Below, in pieces: positions 46,593 to 53,908 of a stretch of DNA of 64,000 nucleotides. The first letter of the stretch is position 1. Each line of letters begins with the position of its first letter. Source of the DNA: Paralcaligenes sp. KSB-10 (GTDB taxonomy: Bacteria > Pseudomonadota > Gammaproteobacteria > Burkholderiales > Burkholderiaceae_B); NCBI RefSeq assembly GCF_021266465.1, contig NZ_CP089848.1, forward strand, positions 3,596,001 through 3,660,000. The letters are read 5' to 3'. The position numbers were made by a program, and so were the translations under genes. The notes beneath the pieces were generated by a model. The model worked only from the letters and a program-made list of their open reading frames with translations. It ran no database searches and was not told the DNA's origin.

Positions 46593-47618
46593 ATGTTAGG
46601 ACTAAAAACAGATCAAATGTCATTTATAGCAAATGAGAACGAGGTTTTTGGGCACAGGGCAGATTTTCTTGCGATGGAAGTGCTATCGGTTCAATTGAAC
46701 ATTTTGCAGGTGTTCATGCCGATGGACTGCTGGTTTGTGGGCAGGCAGGAAGAGGCGCATGTCGAGGTCGTGGCCACTTTTGGGGGCGTCGATGCCATTG
46801 CGGCCAGCCATCTGGCCAGCCTGCTGGCCAGCGATGGAAACGATCAGGGCGCTGCCAAAGGGTTCAGCCACCGGCCGGTCAGTGAAATGGAATTGAAGGC
46901 ACTTGCTTCCGCCCAGGTTTCCGCGCTTCATCCCAGGCACGTTTTCAAGGCTGATTTGCGGCGTGGCGACGGAAGAATATCCGGGATGGTGGCGGGGTTT
47001 TTGTCGCAGCAATTGCTGCCAGGCGTTTACCCGCCTTCGCGTACCAGGGAAATAGCGCTTTGCCTGAGCGCCATAGCGCAAACCTTGAGCATGCACGTCG
47101 AGCTGGCTGCGGCCGAGAAACTGGTGCTCGAAACGCAGCAGGATGCCCAGATCGATTCCTTGACCAAGGTTCTCAACCGGGCAGGCTGGAACAAGAAGTT
47201 GCGAAGTGTGGCGAGCATCGAGGAAGAAGTCGCCATCGGTTTTCTCGATCTGGATTTTTTAAAGCTGGTCAACGACTCCCACGGCCATTTGGCCGGCGAC
47301 GATTTGCTGAGGCGCACCGCGCAAACAATCAAGGCGGAACTTCGCAACAATGACTGCATCGCCCGCCTGGGTGGCGACGAATTTGCGGTAATGCTCCGGA
47401 ATGTGGCCACTACGGATGCCAGTGAGCTGAAAAAGCGGCTTCAATTGGCGCTGAGCGAAGCCGATATCAAGGCATCGATTGGTGTTGCACTCAAATCCGA
47501 GGCGGGTTCGCTGCAAAAAGCCTTACAATTGGCCGATTCCCGCATGTATGAAGAAAAGCGCACAAAGCAGCGCCCGCTGGCCAATAACAGCCATGTTCTG
47601 AACTTCGGCCAAGTCTGA
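46593..47618 (+). CDS. Diguanylate cyclase with N-terminal GAF-like region
   Basis: A 341-residue cytoplasmic protein from ATG 46593; ATG 46617 is an alternative and neither has a clear ribosome-binding site. Residues 1-165 resemble a GAF-type sensor with unknown ligand and no membrane segment. The GGDEF domain has LTKVLNRAGWNKK, DLDFLKLVNDSHGHLAGD and the intact ARLGGDEFAVML, preceded by the I-site RxxD (RNND) at the standard distance of five residues. It should make c-di-GMP with product inhibition. It lies inside the Pel locus, 44 bp after the hydrolase gene and 39 bp before the epimerase gene, so it may feed PelD directly. Confidence 0.88.
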   Translation: MLGLKTDQMSFIANENEVFGHRADFLAMEVLSVQLNILQVFMPMDCWFVGRQEEAHVEVVATFGGVDAIAASHLASLLASDGNDQGAAKGFSHRPVSEMELKALASAQVSALHPRHVFKADLRRGDGRISGMVAGFLSQQLLPGVYPPSRTREIALCLSAIAQTLSMHVELAAAEKLVLETQQDAQIDSLTKVLNRAGWNKKLRSVASIEEEVAIGFLDLDFLKLVNDSHGHLAGDDLLRRTAQTIKAELRNNDCIARLGGDEFAVMLRNVATTDASELKKRLQLALSEADIKASIGVALKSEAGSLQKALQLADSRMYEEKRTKQRPLANNSHVLNFGQV

Positions 47619-47657
47619 GCCGGGTTTGTTTTTACATAAACTGCAGGCTTATATCCC

Positions 47658-48668
47658 ATGATTCCAACGATATTAGTTACCGGAGGCGCCGGCTTCATCG
47701 GCAGCCACACTACAGTCGCCTTGCAGGAAGCGGGCTATCGTGTATTGATTCTGGATAACTTGTGTAATAGCAGCCCTACGGTACTGCGGCGCATCGAACA
47801 AATTACCGGCGTCGAGCCGGAGTTCGTTCAAGCCGATATCCGCGACGGTGGAGCCCTCGATGCATTGTTCCAGGCCCATCAAATTACCGCTGTCATGCAT
47901 TTTGCGGGCTTGAAAGCGGTAGGCGAGTCGACCCGGCTGCCGCTGGCTTATTACGACAACAATGTAAATGGCAGTGTGCAGTTGTTGAGCGCCATGCAGC
48001 GGGCCAATGTGAATACATTTGTGTTTTCATCGTCGGCCACTGTGTATGGCGATCCGCAAAAACTGCCGCTAACCGAAGATCACCCCCGTTCGGCCACCAA
48101 TCCTTATGGCCATACCAAGCTGGTGGTGGAAGATATTCTCGAGAGTTTGTATAACGCACAAGCAGGCTGGCGCATTGCGCGCTTGCGTTATTTCAACCCG
48201 GTGGGCGCCCACCCCAGCGCCCTGATTGGCGAAGCCCCGCAAGGCGTTCCCAATAATCTGATGCCCTATGTCGCCCAGGTGGCCGCGGGCCAACGCGACA
48301 GGCTTCAGGTATTCGGCAGCGATTACGATACGCCCGACGGCACCGGAGTGCGCGACTATATTCATGTCATGGATCTTGCGCAAGGTCACGTGGCGGCGCT
48401 GCGCTATTGCGAGCAGGCCCGGCAGGATCTGCTGACTGTCAATCTTGGTACTGGGAAAGGATACTCGGTGCTCGACATGGTGCGTGCCTTCGAGCAGGCG
48501 AGCCGGAAAACCGTGGCCTACGATATCGTGGCCCGCCGTCCTGGCGATATCGCGGCGTGCTGGGCCGATACGTCGCTGGCGGAGCAGAAGCTTGGCTGGC
48601 GCGCCGGAAAGAACATCAAGGACATGTGCGAAGACGCATGGCGCTGGCAGGCGGCATCGGCAGGCTAA
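47658..48668 (+). CDS. GalE-type UDP-hexose 4-epimerase, predicted to act on UDP-GlcNAc/GalNAc
   Basis: A 336-residue short-chain dehydrogenase-type epimerase with the NAD motif TGGAGFIGSH (residues 8-17), the catalytic Ser/Thr region FSSSATVYGD and the NPYGHTK Tyr-xxx-Lys pair. At the position of E. coli GalE Y299 (PAYWAD) it has C301 (AACWAD). A small residue there is known to admit N-acetylated sugars, as in human GALE (Cys307) and the E. coli Y299C variant. Pel contains GalNAc, and P. protegens uses the UDP-GlcNAc epimerase PelX in its pel operon, so this gene is a likely functional equivalent. It is the last rightward gene of the locus. Confidence 0.88.
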   Translation: MIPTILVTGGAGFIGSHTTVALQEAGYRVLILDNLCNSSPTVLRRIEQITGVEPEFVQADIRDGGALDALFQAHQITAVMHFAGLKAVGESTRLPLAYYDNNVNGSVQLLSAMQRANVNTFVFSSSATVYGDPQKLPLTEDHPRSATNPYGHTKLVVEDILESLYNAQAGWRIARLRYFNPVGAHPSALIGEAPQGVPNNLMPYVAQVAAGQRDRLQVFGSDYDTPDGTGVRDYIHVMDLAQGHVAALRYCEQARQDLLTVNLGTGKGYSVLDMVRAFEQASRKTVAYDIVARRPGDIAACWADTSLAEQKLGWRAGKNIKDMCEDAWRWQAASAG

Positions 48669-48689
48669 GTCCGAGGCTGCGGCTCCGGA

Positions 48690-48715
48690 GCGGCTTGAAG
48701 CCTGCTTCAAGCCGC
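48690..48715. terminator. Bidirectional hairpin between the epimerase and the GGDEF-EAL gene
   Basis: A perfect 12-bp stem, GCGGCTTGAAGC (48690-48701) and GCTTCAAGCCGC (48704-48715), with a minimal loop. It fills the gap between two convergent stop codons (48668 and 48717). There is no T-run, so it may act as an RNA end-protecting hairpin or a factor-assisted terminator. Confidence 0.55.
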
Positions 48716-48716
48716 A

Positions 48717-51698
48717 TCAGTGCCAGTCGGTCGGGGGCAGATTGTGATGTTGATCCCAGAAGTCGGTCGCGGTTTGCGGCGACGATATACTACGCACCAG
48801 GTCTCTCATGTGTTCGTCCAGAATAACGCTGTCTATGTTCTCGGCCGCGAGGAGGGTATCCGGGGATAGTGGCCGGGCAATGGCATAGCCCTGAACGTAA
48901 TCAACTCCCATTTTTGCCAGCGCTTCCAGGGTCTCACCGTTTTCAACCCATTCGGCAATGCTTTGCATGCCAAGATTGCGGGCCATGGCGACTATCGCTC
49001 CGACAATCGCCACATTGACTGGGCGTTCATTCATATTTCTGATGAAGGATCCGTCGATCTTGATTGCGTCGGCGGGCAGCTCGCTAAGATAGGAAAACGA
49101 GGTATACCCTGCGCCGAAATCGTCAAGGGCGATGCGCACTCCCAGCGCCTGCAGGCGTTTGATGAATCGCCGCGTGTTTTCCATATCGTGCAGGGCGACG
49201 CTTTCTGTAATTTCCATGCAAAGCATCTGGGCCAGATGTTCGAATCTGGCCAGTATGGCAAAAAAATCGTCAACGAATTTCTCGTCGTTCAGCGACATGC
49301 CGCTCAGATTGACGCACACGAACTGGGTTTTCGGCAATTGCTCCTGGTGGGTATCCAGCCATTGCAGTGTTGTGGCGAATACCCATTTATCGATGACCGA
49401 GATGGTGCCGCTTTCTTCGGCCGCGGCAATGATTCTTGAGGCCGGAATGAGCGCGCCGTTCGAATCGTGCATTCTGAGCAGGACTTCGAAGTTCAGGGTT
49501 TCATAGGGCTCGCGCAGCGACATGATGGGCTGCATTTCGAGAAATAGCCGCTGCGGCGAGAATCCGCTGCCCAGTTCCTTGATCAGGTGCAGATCCTGGA
49601 GGTGCTCCTGGAATGCCTGCGCATTGCGTTCGTAAACCATGACTTGACCTTGATTGGCTTTTTGAGCAGCCCTGCAAGCTCGGGCTGCCGTGGATATAGC
49701 ATCTTGCGTTGATGTTTGCGTAGTAACTTCGACGAGGCCGACGGATGCCCTGGTCTGGAATGCTCGTGTTCCGATCTGGCATGGGGTAGCCCGAAGATCG
49801 TCTATGATTTTTTGAGAAATCTCTTTCGCCCGATCGATCGGGCAATTCTGAAACACGATAACAAACTCGTCGCCACCGACGCGTCCCAGGTACTGTCCAG
49901 GGAGGAGTATGGATCCGACTCTCAGGCATACCTGTTTGAGCACATCGTCGCCCGCCGTATGGCCGTATAGATCGTTGATGATCTTGAGCGGGCTCAAGTC
50001 CATGTAGGCCAGGGCAAAGGGCTTGCCGGTAATCAACGACTTTAAAGATTCGTTCAGCTTTTCTTCAATCCCCCGCTGATTGAGTGTGTTGGTCAGTGGA
50101 TCGTGATTGGCCAGAATGCGCAATTGAGCGATGGTGTGTGCCTGTTCTGTGATGTCTTGCAGGGAGCCTTCGATCCTGGAGCTGGCGCGTACTGCCTTGG
50201 CCAGGAAATGCCGTTGCCTGGTGTGCTGGCCCGCCAGGCTCTGTATTTCTATTTCGGTATCGACGCCCTGCAGGGCCGCCGCCTTGAGCTTGTGCCAGTT
50301 TTCTGTGCCGAAGTAATCGGCCCATTGCCGTATCGTGTCCGCGCCTGGGATAAAGGCCAACATCTGCTCCAGTGCCAGATTAGTTCGTACGATAGTGCCG
50401 TCGTCTTCGAGGGTAAATAGTCCTATTGGCGTAACCTCATAAGTGCCTTGCAGCTCTGCCTGCGCCTGTATTCTTTCCAGACGTTCGATCCGCATGTGCT
50501 CGGCAATGGCCAGGGCAACGATCGTGCTCGACAGCAAGGCGGCCGCAACATTGATCAGGCTGCTGCTTAAAAAAGCGATATTCCGGGATTCCGCCAGAGC
50601 GTGGGCAATACCGGTAGTTAATACGATACCCAGAGAGATGCTGTACCAGAGCGCAACCCGGGATCGCGTCGCGATCAGAATGCGGCTTAAAAGAAAAATG
50701 GCTATGGCAATGCCAAACGTGGTGAGCAGCCACATTACGGGAAGAAACTGGGTGTATGGCAAGATGCCGGCGGCCACCAGCAAAGCCAGACCCGCCCACA
50801 AAATGGCCCGCTGCATACGTGGGAAGTTAATGTGTGCCAGGTCGTTTGTAAACAGCTGGGTGAATAGCGAATATGTCAGCAGGTAATAAATTGCAATGGT
50901 CGTTTTTCTGAGAAACGGCAGCCAGGCGTAAGGAATTGCATGCCCCAGCCACTGCGTATCCCAGCCCATGGAAAGTGCACTGAGGCGCAGGTTGCCCAGC
51001 AGCCAGGCGGCAAACAATAGATACATCCATTCACGATTGATCACCGCGAATATCAGGACTATCAGCGTCAGTGTGAGCAAGCCGCCTTCGAGTATGCCTG
51101 CGCTGCGGTCGTATTCCGTAACCGATTTCTCCATTTCGATGTTCGACCACAAGGTAGCCGACAGGCGCGCTTTGCCCAGGAAATCGGCCTTGCACAGAAT
51201 CGATACGGGCAAGGCATTGTTCGGGATCCCGATGACAAAGCCCGATTTGACGTGCTGGACGCTACCCATCGCCTTGCTGCGATCCGCCTTGCCCAGCAGG
51301 GCCTGTGTCGCGGCATACCAGCAGGCCAGAGTTTGCGCATGTTCCGATGGCACCTCTACGCTCATGCCCTTTCCCTGGCTTGAGGCGGGTATGACAAACG
51401 AAAACCATACAGGCGACTCCTGCGCCCGTATTGGATGCGAAGCGGCAAGCGGCTGCTCTTGAAGTTCGGTGAGCGCCTGGGCAGGGCTTTGGATGTTAGG
51501 TCCTTGGCTGGCCATACGCATGGCAAGCGGAGTGCCCGGCGTGAAATCGTACTGATTATTCAGGGTGAGCAGAGTCAGGATGGAAATAACGACAATACCG
51601 AGGGGTACCGCTCGAAATGAAAAATAATAGAGCAGTTGATCCAGAGCGGTAAGGTACTTTTTAGTGAAATTCCGGTGAAGAATTGTCAGCCATGCCAT
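48717..51698 (-). CDS. Membrane 7TM-sensor PAS-GGDEF-EAL cyclic-di-GMP protein
   Basis: A 993-residue inner-membrane protein. Order: first helix (about 33-46), a periplasmic 7TMR-DISM-like sensory domain (about 50-200), seven helices (about 205-405), PAS (about 420-530), GGDEF (about 545-700) and EAL (about 715-960). The cyclase motif is intact (GRVGGDEF, G608-F612) but has no RxxD I-site. The phosphodiesterase half has E738 in FEVLLRM, NLSGMSL, EITES, DDFGAGYTSF and IKIDGSF, so it may be active. It converges on the Pel locus and starts 232 bp after lysA on the same strand. Net activity, and whether it serves Pel, are unknown. Confidence 0.88.
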   Translation of the reverse strand: MAWLTILHRNFTKKYLTALDQLLYYFSFRAVPLGIVVISILTLLTLNNQYDFTPGTPLAMRMASQGPNIQSPAQALTELQEQPLAASHPIRAQESPVWFSFVIPASSQGKGMSVEVPSEHAQTLACWYAATQALLGKADRSKAMGSVQHVKSGFVIGIPNNALPVSILCKADFLGKARLSATLWSNIEMEKSVTEYDRSAGILEGGLLTLTLIVLIFAVINREWMYLLFAAWLLGNLRLSALSMGWDTQWLGHAIPYAWLPFLRKTTIAIYYLLTYSLFTQLFTNDLAHINFPRMQRAILWAGLALLVAAGILPYTQFLPVMWLLTTFGIAIAIFLLSRILIATRSRVALWYSISLGIVLTTGIAHALAESRNIAFLSSSLINVAAALLSSTIVALAIAEHMRIERLERIQAQAELQGTYEVTPIGLFTLEDDGTIVRTNLALEQMLAFIPGADTIRQWADYFGTENWHKLKAAALQGVDTEIEIQSLAGQHTRQRHFLAKAVRASSRIEGSLQDITEQAHTIAQLRILANHDPLTNTLNQRGIEEKLNESLKSLITGKPFALAYMDLSPLKIINDLYGHTAGDDVLKQVCLRVGSILLPGQYLGRVGGDEFVIVFQNCPIDRAKEISQKIIDDLRATPCQIGTRAFQTRASVGLVEVTTQTSTQDAISTAARACRAAQKANQGQVMVYERNAQAFQEHLQDLHLIKELGSGFSPQRLFLEMQPIMSLREPYETLNFEVLLRMHDSNGALIPASRIIAAAEESGTISVIDKWVFATTLQWLDTHQEQLPKTQFVCVNLSGMSLNDEKFVDDFFAILARFEHLAQMLCMEITESVALHDMENTRRFIKRLQALGVRIALDDFGAGYTSFSYLSELPADAIKIDGSFIRNMNERPVNVAIVGAIVAMARNLGMQSIAEWVENGETLEALAKMGVDYVQGYAIARPLSPDTLLAAENIDSVILDEHMRDLVRSISSPQTATDFWDQHHNLPPTDWH

Positions 51699-51930
51699 GA
51701 TTCACCTTGTCGGAATTCGCTTGGTCCGCTCATCCAGATTCCTTTGTCCCTTGTTGTTTATATCTTTTAAACTCAATGGTATTGATGATATGGCATTTAT
51801 AGCTTTATTTATGAGAGTTGGCATTGGTTGATTCCGAATAGTGGTTTTGGTTTGTAACGGAATCGGGCAGGTCAATTTGCAAGTGCTTGAGTTTAGGTCT
51901 ATTCGCTGTGGATTGCGATCGTTGGCGGCA

Positions 51931-53202
51931 TTATTTCGTTTCCGGCAACAGGGTTTCGCTGGCGAACAGGCTGTGGAGCGGCTCGCGCGGACGCACTACA
52001 TGATAGTGTTCGCCGTCGACCATGACTTCGGCAGCGCGTGGGCGCGTGTTGTATTGGCTTGCCATGGTAAAGGCATAGGCCCCGGCCGACATGATGGCGA
52101 GCAGGTCGCCCTGTTGCAGGGCGAGCATGCGGTCGCGCGCCAGCCAGTCCCCGCTCTCGCAAATGGGGCCGACAATATCGTATTTCCGGGCCGACTGACC
52201 GCGCGGCTCGACGGCTTCAATGCTATGCCAGGCGTCGTAGAGTGTCGGGCGGATCAGGTCGTTCATCGCGGCATCGACGACAGCGAAGTTCTTGGCTGTA
52301 CTGTGTTTCAGATACTCGACCGTCGTCAGGAGCACGCCGGCATTGCCGACCAGGGAACGTCCGGGCTCCAGTACGATTTGCAGATGGCCCAGGTCGCGTG
52401 CCTGCAGGCGCTCGAACACCTGATCCAGCAATACCTTGGGCGACAGCGGCGTTTCGTCGGTGTAGCGTATGCCGATGCCGCCTCCCAGGTCCAGATGCCT
52501 GATGTGCACGCCTTGTTGCGCCAGCGTTTCGATCAGCGCCAGCAATTTTTCAAGCGCATCCAGATACGGACCGACTTCTGTAATTTGCGAACCTATGTGA
52601 CAGTCCACCCCTACCACGCGCAGGCTCGGCAGCGAGGCCGCCCGCTGGTACGTGGCCAGCGCGGCTTCAATCGCTATGCCGAATTTGTTTTCTTTCAGGC
52701 CTGTTGAAATATAGGGGTGCGTCAGCGCGTCGACGTCGGGGTTGACGCGCAGCGAGACATCGGCAACGACACCCGCTTGGCCGGCCACCTCGGCGAGCCG
52801 TACCAGTTCGGCCTCGGACTCGACGTTAAAGCATTTCACGCCGGCCTTCAGGGCGGCCCGCATTTCCCATACTTGTTTGCCGACTCCCGAAAAAACGATT
52901 TTGGAGGGGTCGCCGCCTATGGCAAGTACCCGGGCAAGTTCGCCGCCCGATACGATATCGAAGCCGGCACCCAGGTTTTTGAATTCGTTCAGGACCGCCA
53001 GGTTCGAGTTGGCTTTCATGCCATAGCAGATCAACACATTGCGTTGGCCCGCGGCTTGGCGGTAGGACTCCCAGGCATCGTTCAGCGCTTTGCGCGAATA
53101 GACATAGAGCGGGGTGCCAAATTCTTGGGCCAGTTTTGTCAGAGGGACGCTTTCAGCGTGTAGAACCCCATTCTGGAACTGGAAATCGGGAGCAACGGTC
53201 AT
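51931..53202 (-). CDS. lysA: Diaminopimelate decarboxylase
   Basis: A 423-residue PLP enzyme of the alanine-racemase-fold group that converts meso-diaminopimelate to lysine. The PLP lysine is K63 in ICYGMKANSNLAVL; GGGIGIRY binds the phosphate and GPICESGDWLA carries the active-site Cys. I start at ATG 53202, which fits the family; an in-frame TTG lies 36 bp upstream. It follows lptM by 84 bp on the same strand. Confidence 0.95.
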   Translation of the reverse strand: MTVAPDFQFQNGVLHAESVPLTKLAQEFGTPLYVYSRKALNDAWESYRQAAGQRNVLICYGMKANSNLAVLNEFKNLGAGFDIVSGGELARVLAIGGDPSKIVFSGVGKQVWEMRAALKAGVKCFNVESEAELVRLAEVAGQAGVVADVSLRVNPDVDALTHPYISTGLKENKFGIAIEAALATYQRAASLPSLRVVGVDCHIGSQITEVGPYLDALEKLLALIETLAQQGVHIRHLDLGGGIGIRYTDETPLSPKVLLDQVFERLQARDLGHLQIVLEPGRSLVGNAGVLLTTVEYLKHSTAKNFAVVDAAMNDLIRPTLYDAWHSIEAVEPRGQSARKYDIVGPICESGDWLARDRMLALQQGDLLAIMSAGAYAFTMASQYNTRPRAAEVMVDGEHYHVVRPREPLHSLFASETLLPETK

Positions 53203-53286
53203 GAGCGGTGTTTCGGATGGATAAAGTGAGCAAGACAAGTGTGTGCGGGCTGGGCCGTTCCGGTGAAACGGCGTTGGCCAGCGGGC

Positions 53287-53508
53287 TTATTTAATGGGGG
53301 AGGTCTGCGCGCCGGTTTGGTCGGGCGCCTGTGTGGCCGGCAGCGGAACGCTGGTGGGTGGTTTGGTCAGGGACGCATCGGGCGGCGGAGGCGGGGGCAT
53401 GTACAGGGGGCCCTTGTAGCCGCATCCTGCCAATGCCGCCAGCATGGCGAAGCTGGCTACAATACGGGGCATAGAACGGGTGGGTGTCGAGGTTCGGGAC
53501 GCTTGCAT
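53287..53508 (-). CDS. lptM: Small LptM (YifL)-like lipoprotein
   Basis: A 73-residue lipoprotein with a lipobox LAGC and the family signature CGYKGPLYMPPPPPP directly after the lipidated Cys, then a Pro/Ala/Thr-rich tail. In E. coli LptM assists maturation of the LptD translocon for lipopolysaccharide. The start at 53508 has GGAA about 8 nt upstream. It is divergent from cyaY with 31 bp between start codons and is followed by lysA, a common gammaproteobacterial and betaproteobacterial arrangement. Confidence 0.88.
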   Translation of the reverse strand: MQASRTSTPTRSMPRIVASFAMLAALAGCGYKGPLYMPPPPPPDASLTKPPTSVPLPATQAPDQTGAQTSPIK

Positions 53509-53539
53509 GACAAAATTCCAAGTGCGGTAGTGTGTGATT

Positions 53540-53869
53540 ATGAACGAAACTGAATTTCTTGCTCGAAGCGAGGCCATGCTTGACAGTCTGGAGAGTCAGT
53601 CAGACGACTGGGTCGCTCTGCACGACCTCGATATCGAGGCCAATCGCAGCGGCAATGTGCTGACCCTGATATTCAACGACGCCGTCCATGTCGTGGTCAA
53701 CAGCCAGGCTCCCATGAAGGAAATGTGGGTTGCCGCGCCCAGCGGCGGTTTTCATTATCGCTATGATGGACATAATTGGAATGATACCCGGGGCGGCCCC
53801 AATCTGGCCGAGGCCTTGTCGCAAATTTTTTCCGAGGCGGCCGGCGTGCCGCTCAAGGTCAGCGTGTAG
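53540..53869 (+). CDS. cyaY: Frataxin-like iron-sulfur assembly protein CyaY
   Basis: A 109-residue frataxin homologue (MNETEFLARSEAMLDSLESQ at the start). It has an acidic first helix, the strand NVLTLIFNDAVHVVVNSQ and the surface motif EMWVAAPSGGFHYRYDG. It binds iron and modulates IscS-based cluster assembly. A GTG two codons upstream is an alternative start. It is divergent from lptM and convergent with mrcA. Confidence 0.95.
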   Translation: MNETEFLARSEAMLDSLESQSDDWVALHDLDIEANRSGNVLTLIFNDAVHVVVNSQAPMKEMWVAAPSGGFHYRYDGHNWNDTRGGPNLAEALSQIFSEAAGVPLKVSV

Positions 53870-53902
53870 CCGGATCAGGGGCCGAAAGCGGCGTAATCCG
53901 GC
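53869..53902. terminator. Nested hairpin between convergent cyaY and mrcA
   Basis: GCCGGAT (53869-53875) pairs with ATCCGGC (53896-53902), and the loop contains a second stem GCCG/CGGC (53881-53892) with an AAAG loop. It fills the 39-bp gap between the two stop codons. No T-run follows on either strand, so its strength as a terminator is uncertain. Confidence 0.4.
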
Positions 53903-53908
53903 ATGGCC

